A DNA stretch of 35,763 nt from Didymodactylos carnosus (Eukaryota > Rotifera > Eurotatoria > Philodinida > Philodinidae): positions 1 through 35,763 of the forward strand of contig CAJNOQ010001107.1 in assembly GCA_905250885.1 (NCBI GenBank), written 5' to 3'. Below are positions 22,901 through 34,850 of this stretch, one piece after another; position 1 is the first letter of the stretch, and the number at the start of each line of letters is the position of its first letter. The position numbers and the translations under genes were made by a program. Under the pieces are notes generated by a model, which ran no database searches, was not told the origin of the DNA, and was given only the letters and a program-made list of their open reading frames with translations.

Positions 22901-23715
22901 TGAGTTTTAAACATGATATATTTTGTTAGTTATAGATAAATAATGCTAGCTATACACATTATAAACGCATGATTAAACTACTATTTGTTTTGAGTAAGGG
23001 TGAGTGTTGTCTTTGATAAGTACAATTGCTACCTAACTATTATTATGCTTGAATCAACTGATGAACAGATGTAACAAATGAATTACCTGGAAAAAAACAT
23101 TTTTCTTTTTCTTTTTTTTCTTTTTTTTTGTAATAAAATGACACTTATTTAACGAAGAACAGGATCTTACGCCATGCGTACGAAAAATTTGGTATCTAAA
23201 ATTATTTGCATAAATTTATAAACTAAAATACTATAGTTTTTTCTTTTATGTGACATTCTGTTTTGGAAGTTCATATAGATCAAAATAAAATTCTTTTATA
23301 AACTGTCTATATGACGTTTCCATGCGTGCATGCAACAAAAAAATAAAAAACTATTTTCGCTTCTATAATTTCTCATATTGTCAAGTACGATAAATAGCGA
23401 AAGATTTTTTTTGAATGTAGTTAAATTAATTCAAAGATGATTGGTTAAAATAGACTCAAATTTTACCAGTTGATAATGGCAAGATATTCACAGTAATCAT
23501 CGTAAAGAGTATTTTGTCAATGAATCATAAATACTCGTACCTAATAAATTACACATTGCGTAATAGAGACTACATAATAACTTACACTATTTATTGGATA
23601 AATGAATAAAATATCATTTGAAATTTTTTACCTTGACGTCTGATTATATTAAGGTGTGTACAAACAATAGCTTTGATTTCTAGCGATGGGCGTCGATCAG
23701 TTATATAATTGATAT
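16984..23715. other. Long AT-rich region, no gene seen
   Basis: AT content is very high by eye, especially from 18 kb onward, and all ORFs are short and Phe/Ile/Lys/Asn-rich as expected of random AT-rich DNA. It holds homopolymers (poly-A 20101-20116, poly-T 21432-21444) and pyrimidine tracts (23099-23130). Part of it may be the 5' intron or regulatory region of the nuclear receptor gene, whose first exon I could not locate. Confidence 0.5.
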
Positions 23716-24265
23716 TAGGGCATTCAGAAAAATTGGCATAATGTATTTATTAAAAATGGCTCAAACTTGCGAAACGTCTCATCTTGTAGACAAATGTTTG
23801 TTTTATGTTTGTTTTGAAATAAAAAATATTTAAAATTATTGTGACAAAAATATGAGTATTCTTAAATGTCATAACTGTACGTGATAACTGATCGGCCTGC
23901 CTACGTGTCCAGATTTTCCTACGTCAATACTATAGTTTTGTAAGGATGTCTCCGAGCTCTGTAAGAGTTTTCCTTCTATAATATTGACAAAATGTGACTA
24001 ACTTATGTGGACAGGCCGTGATCATCTGTTATATAACTGTTTGTGTCCCTTTCATACGTAATTCGTTAAAAACGCTTCTCTCTTTCAACCTTTAATTTTA
24101 TCTTTTATACATAAAAGTTGGATCAGAATTACTGAAACGAACGTTTCATTAATTATGGTCCAACCTTTATGCATAAAACAAACATTTGTCTACAAAATGA
24201 GACATTCCGTAAGTATGAACGATTCTTAATAAATATATATATAACAATTTTCCTAAACGCCCTAA
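23716..24265. mobile_element. Long-inverted-repeat element (550 bp)
   Basis: The arm 23716-23808 (starting TTAGGGCATTCAGAAAAATT) matches the reverse complement of 24171-24265 at roughly three quarters of positions, including an almost perfect block GACAAATGTTTGTTTTATG. Inside are further nested inverted pairs: TGATCGGCCTG near 23890 with CAGGCCGTGATCA near 24013, and TTTTATACATAAAAGTTGGA near 24102 with TCCAACCTTTATGCATAAAA near 24160. The nesting lets the whole unit fold on itself. No coding capacity and no clear target duplication. A foldback-like DNA element is the likely identity. Confidence 0.65.
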
Positions 24266-25280
24266 AAAACCGTGGAAAATAACTGGTCCGTAACTGGTTC
24301 ATATGTAGTTAGAGAAAATCGGATATAACGTATAATATACACAGAAAAATAAAAAAGCATTGCGTATTTTTTATAAGTACAAGGTGAAAAATTAGATTGG
24401 ATGTTTTGGTTTTGGATAAGGAATATGTAAATATAAAAGAAATTAAAATATTGACTTTATTCATGATTATTTTTTGTACAAAAGAAATTCCTCATCATTG
24501 TATACCCGTTTCATCCTACTAATTTGACAAGGTGCGCATGTTATTATACAGAAATTATTAAATCATGAACTGTAACTGTTCTAAATATTTATAACTAATC
24601 ATTACGAAATAAGTTGCAAAGCTATACATGATTAACATTTCATTTTTTTTTTTTTTTTTGTAGTAATTCAATATTTATTCATCAGGAGAGTCTCAATGAG
24701 ACAAAAACCACGTGAAAAAATTTCTTTGTCTATCTATATATAGCATTGCATGATTCCTAATATTCATATGAGAGAGCTGCAGGCAACATCAACTTACATG
24801 TTTGCACTTGATATATCTTGCTTTCTTCATTTTATTTTTTTTTTGTCATTTCTTTTTGTCGACTCTATCAGAGCCACTCGGGTATCGATAATACATAAAC
24901 CTTTTATCTCTTCTGCTTGTCTACTATGTAAGCAACAAAGCATCTATAGACAGACAACATCGATTATTATCATTTTGTTTTATAGTAGTTTTCTCTTAAT
25001 AGGCAGACGTTTTTCATTTTTTTCTTTTTTTTTTTTTTTTTTTTAATTTTTTTATTTTTTTTTTTTGTTTTTGTTTTATGGGGTCCGAATGAAGTATATA
25101 TGTATATATTTACATATAAATATAAGTTGAAGGAGTCTATTTTGTCTATATATATGTTCGTATACAAGCAAGTTTTATATATTAAAAACTTAAATTCTAA
25201 GATTTTTTGTTACAGTATTTTAATTTACAAATAATATCAAACATTGTAAAGAAATGTCATCATAAACTGAATGGTCTGTA

Positions 25281-25314
<34 letters not shown>

Positions 25315-26701
25315 CATATATATTTGATGTTCTATTTTATTACAAGGTTTTTTTATTAAAAATAGTAAGATATTCATTGAACCAATATTCTTCACAAAAA
25401 ATTCTTCGAAAATTAAATTTTATTTCTTTCTAAAATATCATCATTTATTTTGTCTATAATATGTTTGTTCCAGTACCATTACAAAGTTAAGTATAATTTT
25501 TTTTTTTTAAAAAGAATTTAACAGTATTTAATAAATAGATGTAAGGTGATAATTAGACTCAAAATTTAATCGTACAAATTTGTATAAAGAATAGGAATCA
25601 TTTGTTTATACCTAAATGACTAATGTTGATTGATTGTCGAAATTATTAGATAGTATCGATAATTGTTTTCAATCATAGAAATAGGAGAAAATTTATCTTT
25701 CATTATTTTTATATAATAATTTTTTGACATATGAATGAGTTACTGAAAATATATGTTTACAAAATGAAATATTAGTAAACTTTGTTAGAATATATTTGTT
25801 CATAATCCATGTTTAGACGTAATGAGAGTCATTATTCAGTCACGTACAAAATTGGAAACAAGATCGTATATAAAGAGCTCGACGATTTTTCATTTAATGG
25901 AAAAATGTTCAGTCTCTTCATTTCATTCGACTCTTAACTTTTCAATTGTTTTTTATTTTATTAATATTTTTTTGTTCTTAAAATTATATGACACTAAATT
26001 GTCAGAGAGGTCATGGATATAAAAAAAAAAGTCTTTTCATTTTTCTGTCAAGTAAGGAGGATATGTTTTTACGTAAATTGAACTAAATAGATGGTGAGAG
26101 AATGTTATTATTATTTTCTTTTCTAGTTTAAAAAGAGGAGAAAAAAAAGTGCAGAATATTCATTTGGTTTTTTCATAAATTTTTTTCATGCATTATACTA
26201 ATGTCATCCTTCTATATGTGTCGTTCGTAATCATTTGGCTGTATAATTTATCTGTTTTTTTTTGTATTATACAGTGAGAATTTTTAAAACAAAAGATACT
26301 GTTAAATATATACTTTACCATTGACTATAATTATAATCTATGCGTGCGTTTACAGTTAGATGTATATAATATTAATCCTTGAAGAAAAAAAAAAAGCTCT
26401 TAAGCAGCAAAAACAAAAATCATTTAGTTTCGAGCATAATCTCTTCTAGTAATCTTAAAAAGAAAAAAGAAATGAAAATGAGGTTACTTAACACTTAAAG
26501 TTCTAGGCAATTTGTTCTACTACGCTCTCTCTTAAAGATACATATAGCTTCGTTAGTAATGGTAAAATTTACTATTAGACCGTATTTTCTATTCAAATAA
26601 CTTGTTCAGAAATGTATGTAAGGTCTCAAAGAAGTGATAAAGATTTTTCGATACATAATGTTAACTTTTTTAATTAAATTATTTTTCTTATTATTTTTTA
26701 G
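24266..26701. other. AT-rich sequence upstream of the receptor exons
   Basis: Contains homopolymer T runs (24643-24659, 25021-25069) and a (TA)n/(TATACA) microsatellite at about 25277-25324. It is presumably an intron or 5' flank of the nuclear receptor. A pyrimidine-rich acceptor ends it at 26701 (TTATTATTTTTTAG). No upstream exon was identified: a donor-like GTAAGG at 26616 cannot be joined in frame to a Met. Confidence 0.45.
25277..25324. repeat. TA-rich microsatellite
   Basis: Interrupted run of TA and TATACA units (TATATATATATATATACATA type). Confidence 0.85.
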
Positions 26702-29700
26702 GTTGTACATTAAACATCAAATTTTGTCACCGTTACCATTTAATAAAAAACCAATTTTAATTAATTATAACTCACTTGAACAACAATTGTTATCATTTTG
26801 TAAAAATAAGACACAACATCATAAGTTAAATATTGATCAACAACTAAATACTTGTACACCTCAACAACATCATCTTAAACGTTACTCAAACTCAGATAAC
26901 GATGACGATCATCAGGTTATAAAAAATACAAAAAAACAACGTTTATTATACGCACAAGCAGGAATGGATACCATACATAATTCAATCGATACAAATGCTC
27001 AGTCTCCAACGCCGACAGCAACACCAAGTCGATTATGCAGCGTTTGTGGAGATATGAGTACAGGTAAAATATAAACTATAAATGAAAACTTAAAATGTTT
27101 TTTTCACTGCTTGACTTTGTTATAGGAATTCATTTTGGTGGGAATTCATGTGAATCTTGCAAGGCCTTTTTTCGTCGTTCTGTTCAGTGTACACGTCATG
27201 CCAATTATAAATGTTCATGTGAAGGTAAAATTTATAAGTATTCCTATTCTATATATTATATTTTGATTTCAATTACTCTGATAACAGAAACCTTTACGCG
27301 TCTCATTTTACTTTCATAATAAATAATCAAAATGATAAGTATTTTTTTTTTCTCCTTTATAACTGAACAAATTCATATTTTGACTGTTGTTTCTACATAT
27401 TGTCTCAAAAATATCAGTGTCTATGTGTGTACGTGCAAATATACACAACACATTGTATGGGTATCAGTCGTTCACAAAATGTAACAATAATTCTAGTTTA
27501 AAGTTTAATTTTCTCTAACTCTTACTAATAACATTTTCGACTGTAAGATTTGAAATGGACTATATAACTAATATCAGTCAAGATTTCGATCTATTGATAT
27601 CCATTGACGAATAATTCGATATATAACCATTTTTATTCGTCAAGTGTGCTTAGAGTATTATGATATTAAAAAAAGATACATTCTGTTTCTTTTTTTTATC
27701 CAGTGGATTTCTTTACATCATCATCCGTCTATCCATTATCATGAAGGAAATCTTAGAATAGATATGAAACATGAAATGAGAGAATGACAATAAAAAGATG
27801 TCTTTCTTTTATCTTATACTTTTAGTTAATCTAAATGATGTACAGTATGTACAGAACAGAAATAAGTATCAAGACATTTTTTAATTTTTTTTCTATCTGA
27901 ATAAAATATTATATAAATAAATATTTTAACGCAGTTTCATACAATAAATTTAGACATCTGTAATTATTTACAAGTGGATAAAAACGAACCAGATGTTGAA
28001 ATAACAGAAACAGAATATATTTAACTTGTACATAAAATAATTTCATCCAAAACTGACAAATGTAAATCACTTGTTAAAATTTGTATATGTCTATGTTCAT
28101 TTCACGTATTTAATTATACAGTTTTGTACTTTATTTTTTAATCTGAAAAGAAAAGATGTATGCTTCTTATCATAAAAATGAAATAACTCACACAAATTTT
28201 ACTCTCATTTTAAGAAAAAAAGTAAAATATTTCACAGATGACAGAACAAAAATGCGTTCATTATTATTATGTCAAGTGCTTCTCTATGAAAAATACTAGA
28301 TGTAAGATAAAGGGAAAGAGAAAATGTATTTGAGTAAAGCAACTCTATATTATTTTACTAATTTTTTTAAAAAAATTACTAATTGCACTGTAAAACATTC
28401 GTCTTTTCATACTGTTTTTTGTTAGTCAAATGAGCTCCTCTTTTCTGTTAGTGTAGTTTTTTCGAATATCTGTTAGATGAACGATATGAGAGTATTTATC
28501 TAATAAATATTTTAATTAACGATATAATTAGTCTCAGAAGACAATTATATTTTCAAAAGTTTTATCGTTTTTCTTCTACAAGTTAATTATTAGCCACACA
28601 TGAAACATGACAATTCATATACAATGTACAATAGAGTATATAATATAGGTGAATGTTGTTTCAGAAGATAACTAAAATCATATGAGCTACTTTAATAATT
28701 CATGAAGAAATGAAATTTTTTAATCAATGCGACTTATAACATGACATCTTTATATTTGTTTTTATATATCTGTAAGAAATATAAATAGCGTTTATATTTC
28801 TCTGGATTCCTTGGCTAACTGCCGTTCAATTAGTTAGGTTTTCTATATTTGAAAAGCACAGTTGACTTCCAAGTGATTTTTTTTGTGCTACACACTTAGA
28901 TTATTAAATAAAATAAAATGTGTCATCTGCATTTTGTCAAATTATAAATGCAAAATGTCTTATGATTGTTGAAAACAAAAGCAAAACATTCATATCATCT
29001 TGTTTGTTTTAAAGAAAAATGTCCAGTGAATATAATGACGCGAAAAGTGTGCCAGTATTGTCGTTATATCAAATGTGTTTCGATTGGAATGAAACCGGTA
29101 TGTATTCTAAAATTAAAAAAAAAAATATGAAATTATGAAATATCTAAATTTATTTTTTTTCAATTTATTGTAGAAATGGGTATTAAGTGATGCGGAACGA
29201 GAAGAAAAATATGGTTCACGTCGTAAACGTTTTCGTGAAAATCGTCAAATTGATGAAGATCCAGATATTTATAAATACATATCAAAAGAAGAAAAACTTT
29301 TAATTGAAGATATGGCACACGCATTCTATCAAGCAAGAGCGTATGTATATACTAATTACTTCGTATCTGTGAGAGTATCACAGCAGTTTACTAGGAGTTT
29401 TTATATAATATTATTTTTAATTATAGTACGTACCAGTTAGAATTTCCGAGTCAATTGGAACCAGTCAGTAATCCAGCTGCATCAACCTCAGCCACAACGA
29501 ATATCACAACACCTAAACCAATGAATCCAGCTGCTAATTTCTTAACAATTCCTATACAACGATTAGTATTATTTGCACGAATGTTAAAAGATTTTAATTT
29601 ATTTTCCGAAGATGATAAAGTTAAATTGCTTAAAGGAAGCGCTATGGAAACAATCGTCTGTTCATCGAATACACTATTCGATCCTAAGACTCAAACATTT

Positions 29701-32269
29701 AATAATTATTTATCTCGTGATCAACATGCCGTAATTGATAATTCAAAATTAAATTTTGATGCAATGCTAATTAAACTTTGGGGCTTAGAGTTGTATGAAA
29801 AAACCAAAACATATTTAAGTAGTATGTGTAATTTATATACAGATGAAGTATCAACAATTTTGATAGTACCAATTATTCTTTTTTCACCTGATCGGGCAAA
29901 TTTAGTTGATACTAAACTTGTGAATCGATTACAAATTAAATATTCATGTTTACTGCGAAAATATATGAATTGGAGATACGGTGTGGAGCGAACTGATCAA
30001 ATATATCCAAAATTATTATTAAAAATAATTGATGTACGAACATTGGGATTAGAACATAGTGAAGTTATACAGAAATTTATGGCAATAAGTAATGTTAATC
30101 CATTAGTACAAGAAATTAATATCAGAGACACATCAGGACTAACTGGAACAACGGTAGAACAATCTTCGACTGCAGCAGGTAAAATGAGCGAATCTCTCAG
30201 TTTAAGTAGAAGTGACACATGTTATATTTTTAAATTGTTTATTTAGAAAATTCAAATTCAGTACGAACCGGTAGTACTGTCTTGACCAAGAAAAAACGTC
30301 ATAGTACTTGCGAAACAACCGATAAACAAGACGAAGAAATCGAAGAAGACGATGATATTATAAAATTAGATAAAACATTAAGTATTAATGATGAAGATGA
30401 AACTAATAGTGATTGTAAAAGTTCTAAAAGTGACGAGGATTCAGATGATTTAGACGCTATACAACAACGAAAACGTTCTCAAACGTTAACAGCCGAAGAT
30501 AGCGATGAAACAGATCCACGAAACATATGGAAAAAGAGACGAAAATTATCTTATTCACGTGATTTGTCGCAAACAACATCTTTAGAGTATGATATATCCC
30601 TATGTGGAAACGATAGCGACAATAGTCCATCGATAGCAGCCAATGTTATTTCACCGGGTAATCCAGCGGATGTAAATATTAAACAAGAACTATCGCCATT
30701 ACAGCCACCTCAACAAGATGGAAGTGGAGCAGCAACCGCCCAAGTACAGCATCTTTCAAAAAATCTAATAAAAATTAATGATCATCAAGTACCAGTTTTA
30801 TCTCCAAAAGGATCAACAGGAATTTATACGACCAATCCCACGAACCATAATGAGTTGTGTTGTGATGGATGTTGTCGAAATACAAATATACCACGCTTCT
30901 CAGTAACAGATCAGACAGATGCTTTATCCACTTTGATTAATAAGCAAGATTCAGGGTAAGCTCTTGCTTATGATTGTCTGTCAAATGTAAAATATGTTCA
31001 TGTTATTTTTGGTTGCAGTATGCGATCGTCTCAAAAATTCCGTCATTTGCCGTTAAAGAAAACGTTTGTGAATCAACATAATGGTGATTATTCGATGAAA
31101 ATGATTGATGATGATATTCCAACTATGAGTATTGCTTCACCCGTAACAATCCCATCATATTACAATAAAGATATGACAACGGCTCAAAAAATGTATGCAG
31201 CACAGCAACACGTGAGTGAAAATGTTCAGACTCGACAACATCATCATTATCATCCGCCACCACCACCACCATCACAACAACAACATTATCGTTATCCAAC
31301 GACACGCCTTTCATCACCGAATTCACAACAACAACAAAATGAGCAACATTTATTAATGTTATCACTAGGTTTGTCAAATCCCTTCTCTTATTTATAACTC
31401 TTTGTTAGCATGTATAAAATGAAAACTTAAAGTACCTATGCCACTCTAAATGAGAAATGTGGTGCTACGAGCAGATCTGATAAAAATTAAAACAAAAATA
31501 TTTCACGGTACATGTACTTGACTTTATTATTGAAATTGAAAATTGGACTCTCTTGTAGAATGCTGTCAGTGCATAAGGGGTATTCTTCATCCAAAGTTTT
31601 TGTATCCTAGTAAATTAAGTAGTTGTCCTCGTACTCTTAACTTGTTTTGAGAAACTGAGTGCTCTAATTTGATGTTTTTTTATCATTTTAGCAAACAATA
31701 ACCAGAGTACAACTGGTAGCCATCATCAATCTCAATCTAACACTTATTATAACCAGGCTTCTTCTCGAGAAGAAGAAGAACAGCAATTATTAAGTTCCCT
31801 TAATGACCCGTATAAACGTGATTTTGTCTTGAAACTCTTACGAGAAATGAATCAGTCGTCACCGACACATTATCACCAACAACAACATCATCATCAACAA
31901 CAACAACAACAGAATGATCAGTTTCAATCGCAGTTAATTCAGACAACAGCACAACATCGCTACTCTTCCTTGCCAACTGCTCCGATCGATAATCATAATC
32001 CACATTACAGACCAACATCTCAACAATTAGAACACACAACTGAAACCCAATACTCTTATGGTATGCCCTCCCAAGATCAGTATTCACAAATATTAAAATC
32101 AACAAAGCCAACTACACGAAATAGTCGTAATACATCAGTCTATGCTTCACATGATTATGCACAAGCTCATTTAACACATTCACCAGTCGGCGATCAGACT
32201 GATATTCAATATATATATACAAATTCATCGTCAAATTCTCCGAACAAAATGGATGGGTCAAATTTATAA
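26702..32269 (+). CDS. Orphan nuclear receptor, NR1-like with ESCKA P-box (5' end missing)
   Basis: Eight exons: 26702-27063, 27126-27224, 29015-29097, 29174-29340, 29427-30178, 30247-30955, 31019-31368, 31692-32269. All GT-AG, all phases agree, giving at least 1032 residues. The DNA-binding domain (about residues 112-180) has all eight zinc Cys (112, 115, 129, 132; 150, 156, 166, 169), P-box ESCKA and a MKPKWVLSDAEREEKYGSRR extension. The ligand-binding domain (about 216-470) shows helix 1 ISKEEKLLIEDMAHAFYQ, signature LFARMLKDFNLFSEDDKVKL and AF-2 PLVQEI (462-467). About 560 residues follow: an acidic Ser-rich part, basic clusters KKKRH and KKRRK, a SUMO-type IKQE (632-635), Cys cluster LCCDGCC, and His/Pro/Gln tracts. 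Such receptors are ligand-modulated nuclear transcription factors; the ligand is unknown. ESCKA is typical of HR96/DAF-12-type receptors. Start: possibly the in-frame ATG at 26964 if the acceptor at 26701 is trans-spliced, but upstream sequence looks coding. Confidence 0.92.
27036..29097 (+). other. DNA-binding domain split over three exons
   Basis: The two C4 zinc fingers are cut by a 62-bp intron (27064-27125) within CGDMSTG and by a 1790-bp intron (27225-29014) four codons before the second-finger Cys156. Joined exons give spacing C-x2-C, C-x2-C, then C-x5-C-x9-C-x2-C, the canonical nuclear-receptor pattern. The P-box is CESCKAFF and the D-box SCEEK. Confidence 0.93.
27225..29014 (+). other. 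1790-bp intron of the nuclear receptor gene
   Basis: Bounded by GAAG|GTAAAA and TTTGTTTTAAAG|AA. AT-rich throughout; no nested gene, mobile element or clear repeat seen. It is some 25 times longer than most neighbouring introns, and could hold regulatory sequence. Confidence 0.8.
31369..31691 (+). other. Last intron (323 bp) with weak donor
   Basis: Donor CTAG|GTTTGT is a poor consensus; acceptor TTTTTATCATTTTAG|CA is good. Reading through instead of splicing would end the protein 9 codons on at 31397, removing the last 192 residues. The final exon (31692-32269) is an in-phase, Gln/His-rich open frame, which favours splicing in at least some transcripts. Confidence 0.65.
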
Positions 32270-32925
32270 GTTATTTTTGTTGTTGCTATTGTCGCTTATT
32301 TCCGATGGATGTTTTTTTTGTCTTACTGTATGTACATTTTTTCTCTTTGTCTCTTCCTCTCTCTCGTTTAAAAGAATCATGTATTTTCAAGAGTTAAGTA
32401 AGATTATGGCATATAGAGTTTTCAGAAGGGTAGCCTTTTCTGTTTTATGTTTGGATATATATTTTCTTCACCTTATCCGGTGGTTTATTGTTGTATTATT
32501 TTCAAAGAAAATCATTTTTGTTTGTTATTTAACTATTATGTGTAGTTTTATCTATATTTAGTGTTCTGAGATGAAAAAATGCATTATGGTAGTTCAATGA
32601 AGATCATTAACAGTTTTTTGTGATAATTTGTTTTGGCGTTATACGGTACGTTTATTTTGAAGTTGAAAGTTGAGTTTATTTTTCTAGTTTGTAACGGTGT
32701 GATCTTTGCAATGGAATATAGTAGAATGACTGTGAGAAGTAGCAAAGTTAACATGAGAAAATTGTGAGAAAATCATGATGTGAGACAGATGAATGTTTAC
32801 ACCATGCAAACAAAGATTTTTAACTAAAAAAGTAACAGATCCCTAAAGGAAAGTGTGAGGCAACTTTCCAATAGCGCCTTTTCGTTTTCTCTGGCCATAT
32901 TTATTTTCGTTCTCTTTTTTCTGTA

Positions 32926-32931
32926 AATAAA
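32926..32931 (+). terminator. Candidate polyadenylation signal
   Basis: AATAAA within TGTAAATAAAAGTATAAAG, 657 bp after the receptor stop codon. A second at 33388-33393 is followed by a GT-containing stretch and could be the alternative end. Confidence 0.4.
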
Positions 32932-33123
32932 AGTATAAAGTTGACGGTGATTCTTTAAACCCGGTTTAGTTTCATGTACTTGGTATGGTGTTTTTGTGAT
33001 CTTTATAGAACTTTTGATATAACTAAAAACAGAAACTTAGAACTGTCGATTATTGTTTCATCTTATTTTTTATGTTTTCTCGTTTCTGTAATCCTCATGA
33101 CCAGCTTTTTAGATTTAAATTTG

Positions 33124-33157
33124 AGTGTGTGTGTGTGTGTGTCTGTCTGTCTGTGTA
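33124..33157. repeat. GT-rich microsatellite
   Basis: GTGTGTGTGTGTGTGTGT followed by three GTCT-like units and GTGT. Confidence 0.9.
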
Positions 33158-33954
33158 TTGTATTCTGATTTTTCTCTCTTCTTCTCATAAATATTAAGTT
33201 ATATTATTGTTGATGTTATCTGTTTATCTTGTCTGTAACTTGAAATACTTCATACAGGATACTTTTTTTTTTCGTTTATACCACAGGAATTTTATTATTT
33301 GTTTTATATTTTGCTCAGTGGATTCACACATATTGTTTGAATTCAGGAAACGTATAGATTGGACATTTTGTTAAAGTAAGTTATTTTAATAAAGTTGATT
33401 TCAGTAAAACGTTTAATACATATCGCATTCTGTGTAAAAGGACGTGTATCAGAACCAGCCATCGGCTAGTGATTGAATGAATGTCAAGCATTATTTCTGT
33501 ATGTTCCCAATGTGCTACAGAGTAAACTTTTTTCGTTGGAAAGAGCAAAGTCTGAACTTCAAAACAAAAGGAAAATAAGATTTTTGTGATTGAGTTTGAG
33601 CTAGAAAAGATTTAAATGTCATATATTTAAACATAATATCACTTTTCCTCTTCTCTTGGAGTTTATCAGCTAAAAACCAGACACAGGTAGTTTCGGAGCT
33701 TTAATCCTAGTACTATCTTTTCATGTGTACGGACGCTTCCTTAGCTAAAAGATGTTATTGCTATGACTGCATCATCATCAGCGGTTTAATTTGATGTTGA
33801 GAAATGATGTTGTCAGTTGTTGAGAAGCCATTTTGTGGTAATGACCAAATTTTGCGTTGTGAAGATGTTGACATTCGGATTAAAACAAGTATCCAGTTAA
33901 AAAATAGAGCAAAATTATTTTAGTCAGATCTGTAATCAGATGTTTTTCTTGACA

Positions 33955-34850
33955 TTAAAATGGTAAATTCGAACCATACTTTTTAAAAAATTGTTTTAGC
34001 ACTTTAATGAAATTTCGGATATATAACCCTAACCCTGTAGAAGAAGTTTCACGTATATAGTTTTAACCACCGTAATGTTTTATAATTCATGTAAACGTTT
34101 GATAAGCAAAGTAACTGTCATATCATCATACCATTATCCATTACCTTTGGAAAATTGCTATTCAAATCCGGATAACTGACAATGTTAAAACTGAACTTGG
34201 TACGTTTATCATATGGTTTGATTTGTATTATTCCGTAGTTTCCAAATCGAGAAATGTAGCTTATTTACCATTTAGATTTTCACGATCTAAATTTAACTGC
34301 ACAGGATAAATGACTTGTTTATCATATGACAAAATTTATCATCAGAATTGACGGTAATAAGGTGATCGATGTATCGAAATGTACTTATTCAAAACTCTAC
34401 AAATCGAGTACAGTTTTTGAGTATTTTTCTCCATAAACTCAAACTCAAATTTATATTTGTATAAAAATAAGTTTCCTATATAAGGATCAGGAGCACTACC
34501 CATGGGTATTCCTATTATCTGTCAAATCCCAACTGTTCCAAGAGTAAAGTAGCTGTTTTCGACTAAAAATTTTATCATTTCATTAAAAGCCTCTCTATTG
34601 ATTACCGTGAGACTTTTGTTCTTGTTCTTATGAACATTTAAAGCACTTTGGAATGTAGCAAACCAGGTGTTAGCCAATATAACCGTGTTTTGAGACAAAT
34701 AACTTTTCTTTCCTATTCATTCCATACTCTCAATCAGTAGATTATGAGGTATACTGTTATAAAGTATCAAAAAATCATAAGTTTGAACATTTCTTGTGGA
34801 TTTTTTCTTGTGTATGAGAATCTGATAATAAATTTTGAAAATTTTTTGTC
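33955..34850 (-). pseudogene. Decayed reverse transcriptase, Penelope-like
   Basis: Read on the minus strand, successive frames give STRNVQTYDFLILYNSIPHN (RT motif A region), TVILANTWFATFQSAL, QIIGIPMGSAPDPYIGNLFL (motif B region; GIPMG at 34498-34512), then YPVQLNLDRENLNGK, ATFLDLE, KPYDKRTKFSFNIVSYPDLN and a terminal FIKVLKQFFKKY before a stop at 33955. These motifs match a family of retroelement RTs that I associate with Penelope-like elements; such elements are known in rotifers. Inactivation is evident: stops at 34717-34719 and 34522-34524, frame changes around the region where the catalytic Asp pair should lie (not recognisable), and further stops downstream. No endonuclease domain or element ends were found. 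The class assignment is less certain than the RT call. Confidence 0.72.

Larger units (their letters stand above)
32270..33954 (+). other. Nuclear receptor 3' UTR and spacer
   Basis: Candidate polyadenylation signals AATAAA lie at 32926-32931 and 33388-33393. A (GT)n run with (GTCT) units occurs at about 33124-33157. No gene seen; the 102- and 64-codon plus-strand ORFs are hydrophobic T-rich read-through and were not accepted. Confidence 0.5.

Noticed and set aside
24750-25167. Plus- and minus-strand ORFs rich in Phe or Lys
   Set aside because: Both read through the poly-T tract at 25021-25069.
27095-27319. ORF starting ahead of the second receptor exon
   Set aside because: Its first part is intron and its last part reads into the next intron; only 27126-27224 is coding.
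31123-31377. 84-codon Val-rich minus-strand ORF
   Set aside because: Antisense shadow of the His/Gln-rich receptor exon.
31800-32111. 103-codon minus-strand ORF
   Set aside because: Antisense shadow of the last receptor exon; its Val/Asp runs mirror the CAA/CAT tracts.
34025-34036. AACCCTAACCCT, a telomere-like dodecamer
   Set aside because: Only two units, and it falls inside the decayed RT reading frame.
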